The notes beneath the pieces are model-generated. The model did no database searches, was not told the origin of the DNA, and saw nothing but the letters and a program-made list of their open reading frames with translations. A stretch of DNA of 64,000 nucleotides from Hyphochytrium catenoides (taxonomy: Eukaryota > Sar > Hyphochytriomycetes > Hyphochytriales > Hyphochytriaceae): positions 1 through 64,000 of the forward strand of contig FLMG01002136.1 in assembly GCA_900088475.1 (NCBI GenBank), written 5' to 3'. A program made the position numbers and the translations under genes. Shown here one piece after another: positions 1 through 14,600 of this stretch (position 1 is the first letter of the stretch; each line of letters starts with the position of its first letter).

Positions 1-316
1 CAATCAGAGGCCGAGAATTTTGCTGATAGCATATCCGTTTAGCGTACCCCGGTGGAAGTGCTCTTAGACGGGAAAGAAAGTCCAAGAGACAAATTTTTGT
101 CCTCGCCCTCCCGCCACCGACAGCGTCTTGTTATTTGACAATCAGTACTAAGTCTTGATTCCTAATCTTGGCCTAGATTGGCCGGTCTCTTCTATAGACG
201 CCAAAGTTAATGTTACGAACAATGCTGAGAATGCAGGAACCCACGAAGAAGGAGAAGGTTTGTCTAATAGGGGAGGTGGGTTCATTGCATATTATCTTTC
301 TTCTTCTGCGGCTCTC

Positions 317-360
317 AATAGCCTGCTGCTCGTCGTTGAATAGCCTGCTGCTCGTCGTTA
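317..360. repeat. 22-bp tandem duplication
   Basis: Two adjacent copies of a 22-bp unit beginning AATAGCCTGCTGCTCGTCGT (317-338 and 339-360) differ only in the last base. The near identity suggests a recent slippage or unequal-exchange event in non-coding DNA. Confidence 0.9.
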
Positions 361-917
361 GGAGGTGAGGTACTTGTTATTGGTGACGAAGAAGCAAAGA
401 AGGAGGAGAGTGATGTCATTGGGGAACGCGTGCGAGCGGTGAGAGAAGAAGCTGGTAGTAGGAAAGCAGCGCTCTGAAGTTGACTTGCTTGCTAGTAGCA
501 TGTAGAACGACGAGAGAGGGCGGTACATTTGGCGGCAGACCAAGGAGGGGAAGATTTCCGCTCATACGTTCATCTTTAAAAAAGTCTCTCTCTTCCCATC
601 AACACCATCAGTAAGAGGTTCAACAAGTAGGTACCAAGTAGTAGAACCATGATGTCTTCTAATGAAGAGTCGTGCTGCCCATCATTAGAGGCCAGGTTAG
701 GGCACCTCATGTGTAAGAGCCAGCAAATAGTCAGTAAGGCGTTCATGGGCAGCCAGGCGACGAAGGGAACCGCAGTTAGCGACGCAGTTACACGACCTAT
801 TAAAAAATGTACAGCCTCAAGCAAGCAGCATTGGCCGCGATCTCTTTAGGACCTAGTCCATCTTGAACAGCTGCTTATGGACAAGACAATCGAACACAGT
901 CGGACGATCCACTGACA

Positions 918-953
918 GTGTTCTGCTGCTGCTGGGTGTTCTGCTGCTGCTGC
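918..953. repeat. 18-bp tandem duplication with CTG core
   Basis: Two adjacent copies of GTGTTCTGCTGCTGCTGG at 918-935 and 936-953, with a final-base difference. It is a short CTG-rich slippage repeat in non-coding sequence. Confidence 0.85.
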
Positions 954-3900
954 GTTTGGGTCTGGATGTCCAACAGTAGCTACAGTGTCAGCCAAATGTG
1001 ATGGTCAATGTCAGCTGCGAGGTATATCGGAGCCAGCCCACCCAGCCACTGAGACCCAGCGGAGGGCGAACCGTCAGCCCTTCCGAATGGCAATGGCGAA
1101 GTACATTTTTCTTGTGGTCCTTTCTTCCCTTCCGCCTTGTTCCGTCGGGTGGGAGTCGCTGGGTCTGCTCTAACTCACTTATCCTTATCCGTTGGTTTGG
1201 TCAGAAGAGAATAGGCCACATGTGTCATAGGATCCTGGCTAGTTGCCTTTGTGGGTTCCAACTTTGCCTTATACTGTACTGCTGGCGATTTTGTACTTCC
1301 AGAGGCATTACATTATCAAAGGCATGCACCCCTCCATTATGGTTTGTCATTAATTCAACATGTTTGTCTATCGATGGCAGCACAAATCCTTCCTCTGTGT
1401 GTAAGAGAGTGATTTCTCATCCCCTCCAAGATCCTAGTGACCAATAGAAAATGCAGGAGAGTCACAAGCAAGGAGCACACTAGAGAAGTTTGAGGTGGCC
1501 AGTCACCGACTACTTCCCTCCTGAGTCAAGATCAGAAGCCAATGGTCTTTGCGACCGTGTGTGGTCTTATGTCTGCCCAAGCTACGTTTCCCTTGGTAAG
1601 ATAGATGTGCCGCAACCCTCTCTTCTTTGACCGCAATGTGGCTGCTCAAAGACTGCAAGGAGTCCGACAGTACAACCGAAAACGACCTAACAAGGACATA
1701 GCTCTTCCTTTGAATTGAATGGTACCCAGTACCGATCTAGTATAGCCGGCGCGCAAGGGTCCTCAGGTACCTGAAGACTCAACAGCAAGGAACACAGTGC
1801 TGAGAGTTGGAAGAGCAAGTAGAGGGTTCTTTATAAACAGTTTTCCAACTCGTGGCCTTTTTCATCTTGGCTAACACGTACGCGAATGCTCGCCAAGTGC
1901 TCGACGGAGTTTTTCTAGTCCCTGGCAACGGGGCCCACTCAATCCTGACATTGCATTGGACGACGGCATCTACATTTTTCGTATCCTGCGCAAGTCAGAT
2001 GTTTCCAAACTTCAAGAAGAAGAAGAGGAGGCATGAGAGTGAGTGGAAAACTTCGTCGTCATCAACAGGCTCTCTTGTCTCCAGCTAAGGAGTAAGTGCG
2101 TCTCAGCGGATTGATGTCTGCTCTTGTTGACGGTCACGGTAAGAAAGTCGTGCCATCGTCGGCTCCAAGTCCTGTCCAGCACGCCAAAAGCTACACGAGG
2201 CTAGTTGAAGACGGCAGTTTCCTCCTCTTGCCATGGCTCCACAGCGCCGATGCTGATGACTGACTGACAAGCAACGTGCAGGCACGCGCTGCTTGACTTT
2301 TCGATGAGATTTGGGTGTGTCGCTTCAGATGGCGCTGATGAGACACACCAACAACGAAAGCACTTCTTGTGCCCCAAAGGCGACAATATAAGGTTACAAA
2401 CGTTAGTGTAGTAGCCTCTGTCTTTTATATAGCCGTTTCTGTGAGAGGTATAACTAACCCCTAAATGCACTATAGCAGGAAATAGCGACGACGGTAGGAG
2501 ATCGTTACTAACAACCTGTAGCTTGTTACAAGGTTCTATTAAAGAGACAGCACACAGCCAATAGCTCATCCTCTTATCGGCTCCAAATAGACGCATTACC
2601 ATGTGACGATGCAGTATATAGGGTTAAAAGAAACACTACCATGTGGCCTGGTAGTATGATGTAATTTACGTGACGTTAGAAGTACTCGTACCAACATGAG
2701 AACTTATTCCTTCTTGATATTGTCTCCTACTACTGAGCATCTGAGGTGAGATATTGCAGGAGTTCCTAACAGATACTTGAAATTTTCCTCTGTAGAGAAG
2801 AGACAGAGCGAAGCAGGAGGCCCCAGCTTTTCTTTTCAAAGAATCATTTGTATGGTGACCGTGACATCTTGACCTTCACTCGCCTCGTGGCCCATACCAA
2901 CAGAGGATTACGCAGTTAGTTCCTAGGTTCCTAGTCTATCCTAGCTTCTCTAGTGTTATTAGAATATGTACCAATAATAAAGGATCGCGAGGTGTGGAAC
3001 AATAATGACCTTCAGCTGCCCCAGAGCCCAGGCTTGGCCCTACTCTTGTACACACAGTTACGGGGCTTTCTTCTAGCACTCTGTGTTAGTAACGCCAATA
3101 GGCAACATGAATTGTTTAGGGTTAGAATAGTGATCAGCCGTGTGGCCAAAACAAGCGCAAAAACCTTGATTTTACACTGTCAACTATGTCAACATCCTTT
3201 CAGTGGCATATGTTTAGACGAGCTGAGATCCAACATATATATCGTCTTTAAAGGCTACAAGAAATATGGCTGATTTATAGACGATAGCAAAGGTACTTTG
3301 CATAGTAAGGAGATGATGGGCAACGGCGATGCTTTGGGTATTGCGAGTGGCGACAGCCAAATGTTGACAGCGACAAACAGAAAGACCAGACAGATTCCCA
3401 AAGCCTCGAGACAGAGTCAAGTATACATGGATATGAACAGTCTTAACGCGCCGCATACTCAGGAGAAAGAAAGTCGTAGGAGATACGATATGGGAACGAT
3501 ATATTTCCGTGAAAGAGCGCGACTGGTTATGGCGACAGAAGAGCAACGCAGGCGGAGAAAATATTAGTAAAATCCGGCAATAAGCAGCCAAAAGAGGAGT
3601 AATAATACGTTTGACGGTGTTTGTACTGGAGAAGTATGGGGGAGCGAAAAAGGAAGATCAAAGAACCCGCAGCTCTCTATCAAGAGAAAGAGCGGTTGGT
3701 GGCAAGGCAAAACCAAGGCAGGAGACTTTATGTATGGGGACATTCCTAGTGTTGACCAGATGGGAATGGGAAGAGGGAAGGGAAAGGTCATCATCCTCTG
3801 ACTTCATGAGCTAAATATCAAACAGGGATGGGAGCACCAGCTGTGATGTCAGGTCGTCCATGTGTATGTATGTCCTTGCTCGGCTGGTGAAGAAGCTGGG

Positions 3901-4139
3901 AACTTTTAGACTAGGAGACCTGGCTGATGGACTGGTGAATGTCGCTTCTCTCTCGTGTTCTATCATTTTCCGTGAGCTCAAGGATGCTGATGATGACTCA
4001 CAGAACGTAGCACTCTTCACTGTCTGCTTTGCTTTGGCCTTTTGCCAGCCGTCTGTCGATCAGGCTATATTTGCTTGTGTCTAGTCCTAGCCAGTGGAGG
4101 AGGAGGAGCCTGCAGTTACTTTGATGAGACCCTTCGGCT

Positions 4140-4235
4140 CTTTTCTTTCCCGTTCGATTGATTGCTTCTCCCTCTCTCTCTCTTGTCTCTTTCTCGCGTC
4201 TGTCTCTTCCTTCCCCTTCTCTCTGTCTCTGTCTC
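4140..4235 (+). promoter_or_regulatory. Pyrimidine-rich tract upstream of the RING gene
   Basis: About 95 bp made almost wholly of C and T on the plus strand, with CTCTCT runs, ending about 235 bp before the start codon at 4472. CT-rich patches are common in core promoters and 5' leaders of many protists and plants, so a promoter role is a reasonable guess. No TATA box or other defined element was found. Confidence 0.25.
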
Positions 4236-4471
4236 AAAAAGAGATAGTTCCGCCTCGTTCGTACGAGTACCTATAGAGGATTCTTAGAGCACTTTGGCTG
4301 ATTCCGGACCCGCGCCATAGTCCGGCCAGAGGGCGCCACCAACACTCCCGCCATTTTCCTCTCAGTCCTCTGCACTTTGCATGCCATCTAGACAGCTTCG
4401 ACCGTACCATCTTTAGTTTGCTAGAGAAAGATCTCAGTCTTTAATCGACAAGCTCGACGAAATCTCAAAGT

Positions 4472-5596
4472 ATGTGCTCAACAATGTGCTCGACGCCTTT
4501 GGCGGACATTCCCTCCCATCATCCGCATGATTATCAACCTCAAAGCCATTCATCATTCGAGATGAGCGAGCGTTATAGCTATGGCCGTCAAGGTAATGGG
4601 GTTCGCGCAGAGGCAGCTATGTCCTCGAGCATGCCTCTGGACTCTCAGTGCTCTCCCTGTTCGATCGGTGCCAGTGGCAGGCGGAGGAACATGAAGCTTC
4701 TTCGATATAGCAGCTCCTTCAAGAGCTTCGCGCTGCCTTCCACCAAAGCTGGACCTTTACGGCTATCCGGCTTCAACATCCTTGTCAAGCGCGACGGCGG
4801 GTTGAGCGCTTCAGGTGGATACAGCAGGAAAAGACAACGTGATGTAGGCAGTCTTCACCCTCGGCAGCCTGACATCGTTATTGGTATCAAGTCTACTCGG
4901 GGTGACCGGTGCTGGGAGGTGCGACGAACGCCGCAGCAAACCTTGAGTCTTATGATCAACCTTAGACGCTTGGTTAGCATCCCTCATGAGAACTGCAGGA
5001 CTTGTCCGTTCATGTTCTTCGTAGTACAGGACTTCCAGTACAGGCTTGGCAAGTCTTGGTTCTCCTTCAATCTTCTCTGGTGGCTAGGCTTCGCCCTTGT
5101 CTCCAAATCGATGGAGAGAGCCATAGAAACCTTTGTTCAGAATGTGGTGGATATCAGTGGGTGGAAGGCGGAAGGGTTGCGCACGGACCCGCATCATCGG
5201 CAAATTTTGGATCTCATCTCTTACTATCTAAGTGACGGCGAGGAACTCAGACACTATTTTCTGGAGAGCCTTTCTCCAACCTCCTCCTCAAACAACAGCA
5301 TAAGTCGGAACAACCTCTCAGCTGGATCATCTCCTACGGTGCGAAGTTCGCGGAGCTCGTCTCAGTCTCTGTTATCTATGAGGGACAGTGGCGTCAGCAG
5401 TTCTGGAGCCATTAGCGAGGGCTCTATGAAGCTTTGCACTCTCTGTTCTCTCCCGATGGGCAAGGATGTATCACGGCTAGACTGTGGACACCAGTTTCAC
5501 GATGAATGCATAATGGACCATCTTGAGGAGCAAACAGTGATAGAATGCCCGATCTGTGTGGAACAGGAGCTTGAGAGAAGAAGTTCCTACAGCTAG
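4472..5596 (+). CDS. RING-H2 finger protein with putative PX-like region
   Basis: Intronless frame of 374 residues starting at the first ATG after the pyrimidine-rich tract. The C-terminus carries a complete RING-H2 zinc finger: Cys322, Cys325, Cys338, His340, His343, Cys346, Cys359 and Cys362, ending in C-P-I-C. This predicts an E3 ubiquitin ligase that recruits an E2 enzyme. Residues about 90-260 hold a region with a basic Arg-Arg-Thr motif, a C-R-T-C-P segment and a helical end; it resembles divergent PX (phosphoinositide-binding) domains joined to RING fingers in some protists, but this is inference. A serine-rich linker (about 265-315) separates the two. It is one of the few genes here without introns. 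The RING call is firm; the PX call is tentative. Confidence 0.8.
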   Translation: MCSTMCSTPLADIPSHHPHDYQPQSHSSFEMSERYSYGRQGNGVRAEAAMSSSMPLDSQCSPCSIGASGRRRNMKLLRYSSSFKSFALPSTKAGPLRLSGFNILVKRDGGLSASGGYSRKRQRDVGSLHPRQPDIVIGIKSTRGDRCWEVRRTPQQTLSLMINLRRLVSIPHENCRTCPFMFFVVQDFQYRLGKSWFSFNLLWWLGFALVSKSMERAIETFVQNVVDISGWKAEGLRTDPHHRQILDLISYYLSDGEELRHYFLESLSPTSSSNNSISRNNLSAGSSPTVRSSRSSSQSLLSMRDSGVSSSGAISEGSMKLCTLCSLPMGKDVSRLDCGHQFHDECIMDHLEEQTVIECPICVEQELERRSSYS

Positions 5597-7267
5597 GAGG
5601 CGACCGCAGTCTTATAGAGAAGCATTTTTGTCCGAGTTAGCAACTCTGCAGCCTCAGAGGACTAATGAGTTGCCCTCTACTAACTAATGGTAGTTGTCAT
5701 GTCACTACGTCCCGTACCGAACGTCGCTACTACGTCTCTTTCTTCTGTCATGTGTAACTATACATCAGGCAGCACAGAAAATGTGCCACTCTTTGGCCCT
5801 TGCCTCCTGTTCAGATCCCTCCTGCAGCTCGTGGGTACGAGAAGAAACGAGGCGGGGACTATCAAGAGTCTTGGGGGCCTTGAGAACCATATACTCTTGG
5901 GCGTTTTGAGGACCATAAACTTTTCTATCTTATATATATCTTTATACGAACGCCAATGAAGTCTTGAAAATAGAATGCCACTCCCGTCATCCCTTAGTCA
6001 TCTATTCTCATTCCGCTGGTCTCCGCACTCAAGCAAACCTACGACCTATATATACCTCGTTTATGGTGCCACTCATCTATGATCAAGGAATGTGCATTGT
6101 CTTCAGCCCTGGTGCTCATTGAGCTAAATAACACTGCTGGGGCAACGTCGCGCCGCGTTTGTACGGCCAGTAGGTCCAGGTCAAAGGCTGACAGGTTAGG
6201 CACTTAGTTGCTAAAAAGAAGTTTAGCAGGCAAACTGTTCCTGTGTGCTGTCTTCTCCTTACTTCGCTTCTAGCTCGCTCAGACCCTGAACTCGTGTCTC
6301 ATGGGCAAAGGACCCACACAACAGCATTCGAGAGGCGATCACGTCCATTCCTCCGTCACAAATGCCTTGCCCTTGTTGTCATCTTCCTGACGTCGATTCG
6401 TCCAAACTCATCAGTAGTAGTAGCGACCAGAGATCCAAGTTGAGAGAGAGCAGCTCCTGTGTGAGAGCTTGGACAGGAAGAAGTGCGAGGTGAGAGCTTC
6501 CAGACGAAGCTGCTGCTGGCCCGCTTTCCCTAAGGTTTTTACCAGAAGTTCTGCGACTGATGAAGATTCTCAAGCAGCAGAATATGGAGAGCATCAAACC
6601 CACCTTCATACAGATGACCAATAATCCGTTGAATTCGCCATTCATTACGAAGATACATCCCTTCTATTCCGGATATCGCTCGTCCAGACAATTTGCCCTT
6701 GTTCTATTTTTTCCTTGTTGTTCGCACCTTCTCCAGCAAGACCAATGATCACGCATCACCAGGCCCCAGCACCCCAGCAACAGCAGCAGCAGCAGCAGTG
6801 ATATCCCCTGCCACTGCGCCAGCGCCGGTCCATCATCAGCATCTGTGGACAAGCAGCTGCGGGAAGACGTAAGAGAAACAGCAAGAGTCTTCATAAGCTA
6901 CTGGGTGTGGAATCAGCTCTGGGTAGAAGGGAGAAATAGACGCTGTTTAGACTAGATTCGGGCCATTAAGCCGGTGTTCTGAAGGTTCCAGTTGACGGAC
7001 TGGAGATCCCCAGGAAGTGCTTAGACGTTGCCAATACTAATCTTCAGTTCGAGCGGCAGCTCACGTCACTGCTCTGCTCTTTGGCTGCACGTGCCGAGCT
7101 ATCGTCTGCGTCAACCTCATCTGTTGAGGCCTTTTGATCTCAAAGCACTGTGGCGTTCTACTACTCGATGTCACCAATGGCAACAGCAGCGCTTAAGAGA
7201 CTCTGAATTTTCACCGGCCGACTATAGCTGGACGGCCAAAGCTTCAGGGTTCTGGTAGTCAAGAGTT
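5597..7267. other. Intergenic region with CAG repeat; possible small gene
   Basis: No gene can be established. Around 6560-6950 (+) short open stretches look partly protein-like: one frame from 6560 encodes about 60 residues, and another ends with D-K-Q-L-R-E-D-V-R-E-T-A before a stop near 6950. They flank a (CAG)n tract at about 6781-6798. I could not join them with convincing splice sites, so a small spliced gene is possible but unproven. The rest of the interval shows nothing. Confidence 0.3.
6774..6798. repeat. CAG/CAA trinucleotide microsatellite
   Basis: A run of CAG units with one CAA. Read in different frames it would give poly-Gln, poly-Ser or poly-Ala. Whether it is translated is unknown. 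Confidence 0.8.
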
Positions 7268-11258
<3,991 letters not shown>

Positions 11259-11392
11259 GAACTATAACGTCCGTTTACTTTTAATAATATCCCACCCTAG
11301 ACAGAAGAATCTCTTCAGGGAAGCCCCACACGCTTCTCTATGCACAGGGTCATATTGCTGCGTATCCTTCCTTCCTTTATTAGCAATATGCC

Positions 11393-11491
11393 CGATGAGC
11401 TCCGCCTGGGAGACCTCTTATCTGCGTTTCTCGCCCCTCATGTTGACGTTAGTTTCGCAATTCGGGCGATGAGCTCCGCCTGGGAGACCTC
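11393..11491. repeat. 25-bp direct repeat at the end of the capping enzyme-like gene
   Basis: The 25-bp sequence beginning CGATGAGCTCCGCCTGGGAG occurs identically at 11393-11417 and 11467-11491. The second copy lies inside the last coding exon of the minus-strand gene, and the first lies just beyond its stop codon. Weaker similarity continues past the identical core, so the duplicated unit may be the full 74-bp spacing. Confidence 0.9.
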
Positions 11492-14400
11492 GGAAGTTTT
11501 AGAAGAGGACGACGTTGGATAGAGGAACTGGGGCTCATCTTGGTCGTTCCCTGCTACTGGATAAGGCGCAGAGATAGGAGTAAAGACCACTCCTTCCACC
11601 TGTATCAGTGCGAGTACTTAGCACAGGGGAGAAGAGGATGGATAGGATTCCACGCTTACCGCGTGCGGCACCTTGGGAAGGAAGGAAGACAGGATCCACT
11701 CCGTTCTGGCGAGTTTGTATTGATCTCGCATTCGCACACGGAAAGGCTCTTTGCTGTAGTCATACTGTCCCTTCTCCAACAATCAACAGAGCACGCGATG
11801 GAAAACGGGAACAATGAGAGGGCGAAGAGTCAGGGCCAGCTCCGGCTGTACCAAAGCATCTGCTTGGTACCTGTTTTCTTGGACCTAGGATCTCGTTTTG
11901 CAAGATTTGAAGTCGTCGGTCAAGCCCGCTCTGCGCGATCAAGTCGCCCTATAGAGGTATGAGTCAAAGAAGCCAGAATTGGATAAAGTTTTGTTGACAA
12001 TGTGTGAGCGAGGAGGCTGTGTATAGATGTTTACCTCTAGCGCTAAAATATCCGTAACCAAAAATCTCTGCACATCTCCTCCAGGGTCGCGATCCGTGAC
12101 TAGGACGCCGTCTATCAGTGTTTTATCCACCACTTCGTCCTGTCCAAGAAGATGTTAGAAACGGAATATTTGAAGAACGATTAGCTGGGTGGGTGACGGG
12201 GGACCCAAATCGGCAACATGGGCTTGTGCTAATCACTTCCAACGTAGAGCACGAGAAGAACTTACTAGGTTCTTTCTCCGAGGAAAGTGCATTGGGGGCA
12301 GCTGAGTAATATCTAGGCTTTCATCAATCGCGTACACGTTGCCTCGGAGCAGCAACAACAACATCCTTCTTCTGTCGTACATAATGAAACCAGAATAGTT
12401 AGTTTGATAAGGTAAGAGTAACAACGGACGTCAGGTCAGTGTAGTGGATGAACCGGGACTGTCTCTTACCCTTTTGGTTTCCATGAGACAAAGTAGTTCT
12501 TTGACAGGGTGCCTAAAGTGTGTGAAGCTGCCACATGTTCCTTCGCTAGAACTGTCTCCTATTGCCGATGTGACAAGATATGAGAGCAGAAATCCCAGCT
12601 TAGGACCCGCCTTGTGAGGAATCCCCGGGCAATGAACTCACATAGGAGCCGGGGAAGCGGTCAGTAGCCGGGGCGATTTGGTGTAAGGTAGACTTTACTG
12701 TCTCATACTCAGGAGTACCGCGCTGCAGCCGTCTGCCCCAACTAAGGGGATCTATAGTGATAGAAGGAGGCAGGGAATCACGGTATATAAGTCTCCTCTT
12801 CTTGACGACTGGAATGCTGGATTGAAGAAGGCGGACGCTAGTCAGGACTTCGCTATCTCAGGAGAATATGACAAATGCTCATGGTAAACAATCAAGGCAC
12901 GCCGAACGGAGATCGAGAGAACAAGGAAGAGGAATAGATGCTAAGAGGTCGTAAATACTATTCCCTACGCTTTCTCACCTCATTGTCCTAGGAGGTGGCG
13001 GAGGCATAAGAAAGTTATCAGTTTGTGGCCTCTTCAGATTTTTTGATACATCCGGCGCCTTTATATCCCCTCCAGAAGAGAGATGAAGGAAAACACTCAG
13101 AGTTATTATGGCCACATACACGCATTGGCTGTGAGCCTCTACCTTCATTGGGGTCAGCAGCCAAAGCCGCCTTGTCCCATAATGGAGGAGTGGGGCGAGG
13201 AAGGACCCTGGAGTCTGAGGCAAAGTTTGCCTGGTACTTCTTACACAGAGCCTGGCAAACGGAAGCATCAGATAAACTACTCTTTGGAACAAATAAGAAC
13301 TTGATGGCGAACGCCTAGAAGTGGTCACGATGTCGAGGAAACAAGAAGCGTTAAGCTCACGCCATTTGAATAGAAGCAGGTTCAAGGGCTACTTTTAGAA
13401 GAGAGGAAATCTGACAGACAAGCAGACTTTAAAAGCGGGGAGGAAGGAGCCAAGCAACAGTAGGTAGTGGTAAACTAGTAACTGACCTCCAGGAATTGTC
13501 TCTCGTAGATGCCAGGTGACCTGGCCCCCTTAAACATAGAGACAGCTTTCTCCACAGGGCACCGAAAGTATTCAACAAGATAGCTGCCGGAGGAGAGACA
13601 GGAGATGAGATACAAGTGGACGAGATGTCTGACAGAAGGCTTTCCCCAGACGATTGATGACCAAGAATAGATTAGAGGTGCAACTTCCTTAAAAGTTTAA
13701 GGCATCGAAGAACCAGGACCCTTATCGTTGCAGGACTGAGAGAAACAAAAAAGAGTGGCCAAGTACTTAAAGTGCCATGAGACAAGAGGTGCCACACCTG
13801 ACGATCAGGAAGCCAGTAAGGTTAAACCCAAAGTCATCGAACACGGCTATGGCCCTATTCTTATCAGGCCCACTCCAGTGCTCCTGCACCAGCCGCAAGA
13901 AGCGCCGTACGACCTCCTCCGAGGGCACAGCTCCAGAAGAGCTCTCCGGAGAACCCTCTTCTCCGGATGGCACAAGTTTCTTGTAGACGACGTCCCACTG
14001 GTCCCAGTCACTAGTAAATAGACAAGCAGGAGGTGCATGGGTAGTAAGACATAAATTTAACCAACTGGCATTGAAAGGCAGAAACAGGGAAGTCGGATCT
14101 CGAAGACCAGATAAGTGAAGGCAAGCTGTCAGCTATAGGTTAGCCCACCTAACGTCATGATAATATCGAGAAGACATGGTCGCGTCAATAACGAGTCCGA
14201 CGTCAACAGGTGGCTGATTCTTCAACGCATACATCTTATCCAAGAACGTATCAGGGGTGAAAGATTGGCTTTCATCATAGTGTGCTTCGTATCTGAGAAT
14301 TTTGGGGACCGGCAGATTATTAGGAAAGCTTGGGCTATAATCAGCGGTAGAGGAAAGCGGAACGCAGTGCCCATAGTACCCGCCGCAATGTAACGATAAA

Positions 14401-14600
14401 ACGTGCTGGGTTACAAAGGTTGGTCTGAAGACTTACACAGTAGATAAAGGAGCCTTCATGGCGATGAACGCGTAGTTCTTGCTAACCCTGAGGACCGAGC
14501 AATCAGGACACTGCTTCCACTGCTCAAACGTATCTGGGCTCCAACTCAGCAGCTTCCTTCGCTGCTCATCAATCGGGGTGAAGGTTGCAATCTGAGACAT
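11438..14600 (-). CDS. mRNA capping enzyme homologue with degenerate active sites
   Basis: Homologue of the bifunctional metazoan/plant-type capping enzyme (RNA 5'-triphosphatase plus guanylyltransferase). Thirteen exons: 14437-14600, 14149-14292, 13798-14010, 13487-13583, 13143-13314, 12979-13069, 12642-12816, 12470-12558, 12266-12371, 12035-12139, 11871-11948, 11660-11764, 11438-11599. They total 1701 nt (566 residues), close to the family length (mouse about 597). Triphosphatase marks include W-K-Q-C-P, L-V-I-D-A-T-M-S-S-R-Y-Y and R-S-P-G-I-Y, but the P-loop reads F-D-D-F-G-F-N-L-T-G (160-169) instead of H-C-T-H-G-F-N-R-T-G. In the guanylyltransferase, motif I is K379-P-K-G-R-R (Asp lost), motif III is D427-G-V (Glu lost), motif IV V-E-G-V-V-F is kept, and motif V K-W-K-P is not seen. 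The nucleophile Lys379 remains. Start is the first true ATG. The homology is firm; loss of activity is inferred. Confidence 0.88.

Larger units (their letters stand above)
1..4471. other. Stretch without a recognisable gene
   Basis: About 4.4 kb with only short open frames on both strands, none of which reads like a conserved protein or joins to a neighbour through plausible splice sites. It holds two small tandem duplications (317-360 and 918-953) and, close to the next gene, a pyrimidine-rich tract near 4140-4235. I saw no tRNA-like B box or rRNA sequence. It could contain untranslated exons, a lineage-specific gene or a decayed repeat that I cannot identify by eye. Confidence 0.5.

Noticed and set aside
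576-824. Hydrophobic minus-strand frame resembling a membrane protein
   Set aside because: Leu-rich reading of antisense sequence with no start context or homologous pattern; likely chance.
998-1447. 149-codon plus-strand open frame
   Set aside because: Composition is irregular (Cys, Trp and Ser rich), it begins within the non-coding CTG-repeat area and shows no conserved pattern or partner exons; probably chance.
6664-6894. Poly-Leu minus-strand frame
   Set aside because: It is the antisense reading of the CAG microsatellite.
11540-11962. 140-codon plus-strand frame
   Set aside because: It lies antisense to confirmed exons 11-13 of the capping enzyme homologue, which have consistent splice phases.
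12975-13385. 136-codon minus-strand frame read as one exon
   Set aside because: It crosses an intron (13070-13142) and shifts frame; the spliced exons 12979-13069 and 13143-13314 give the conserved linker.
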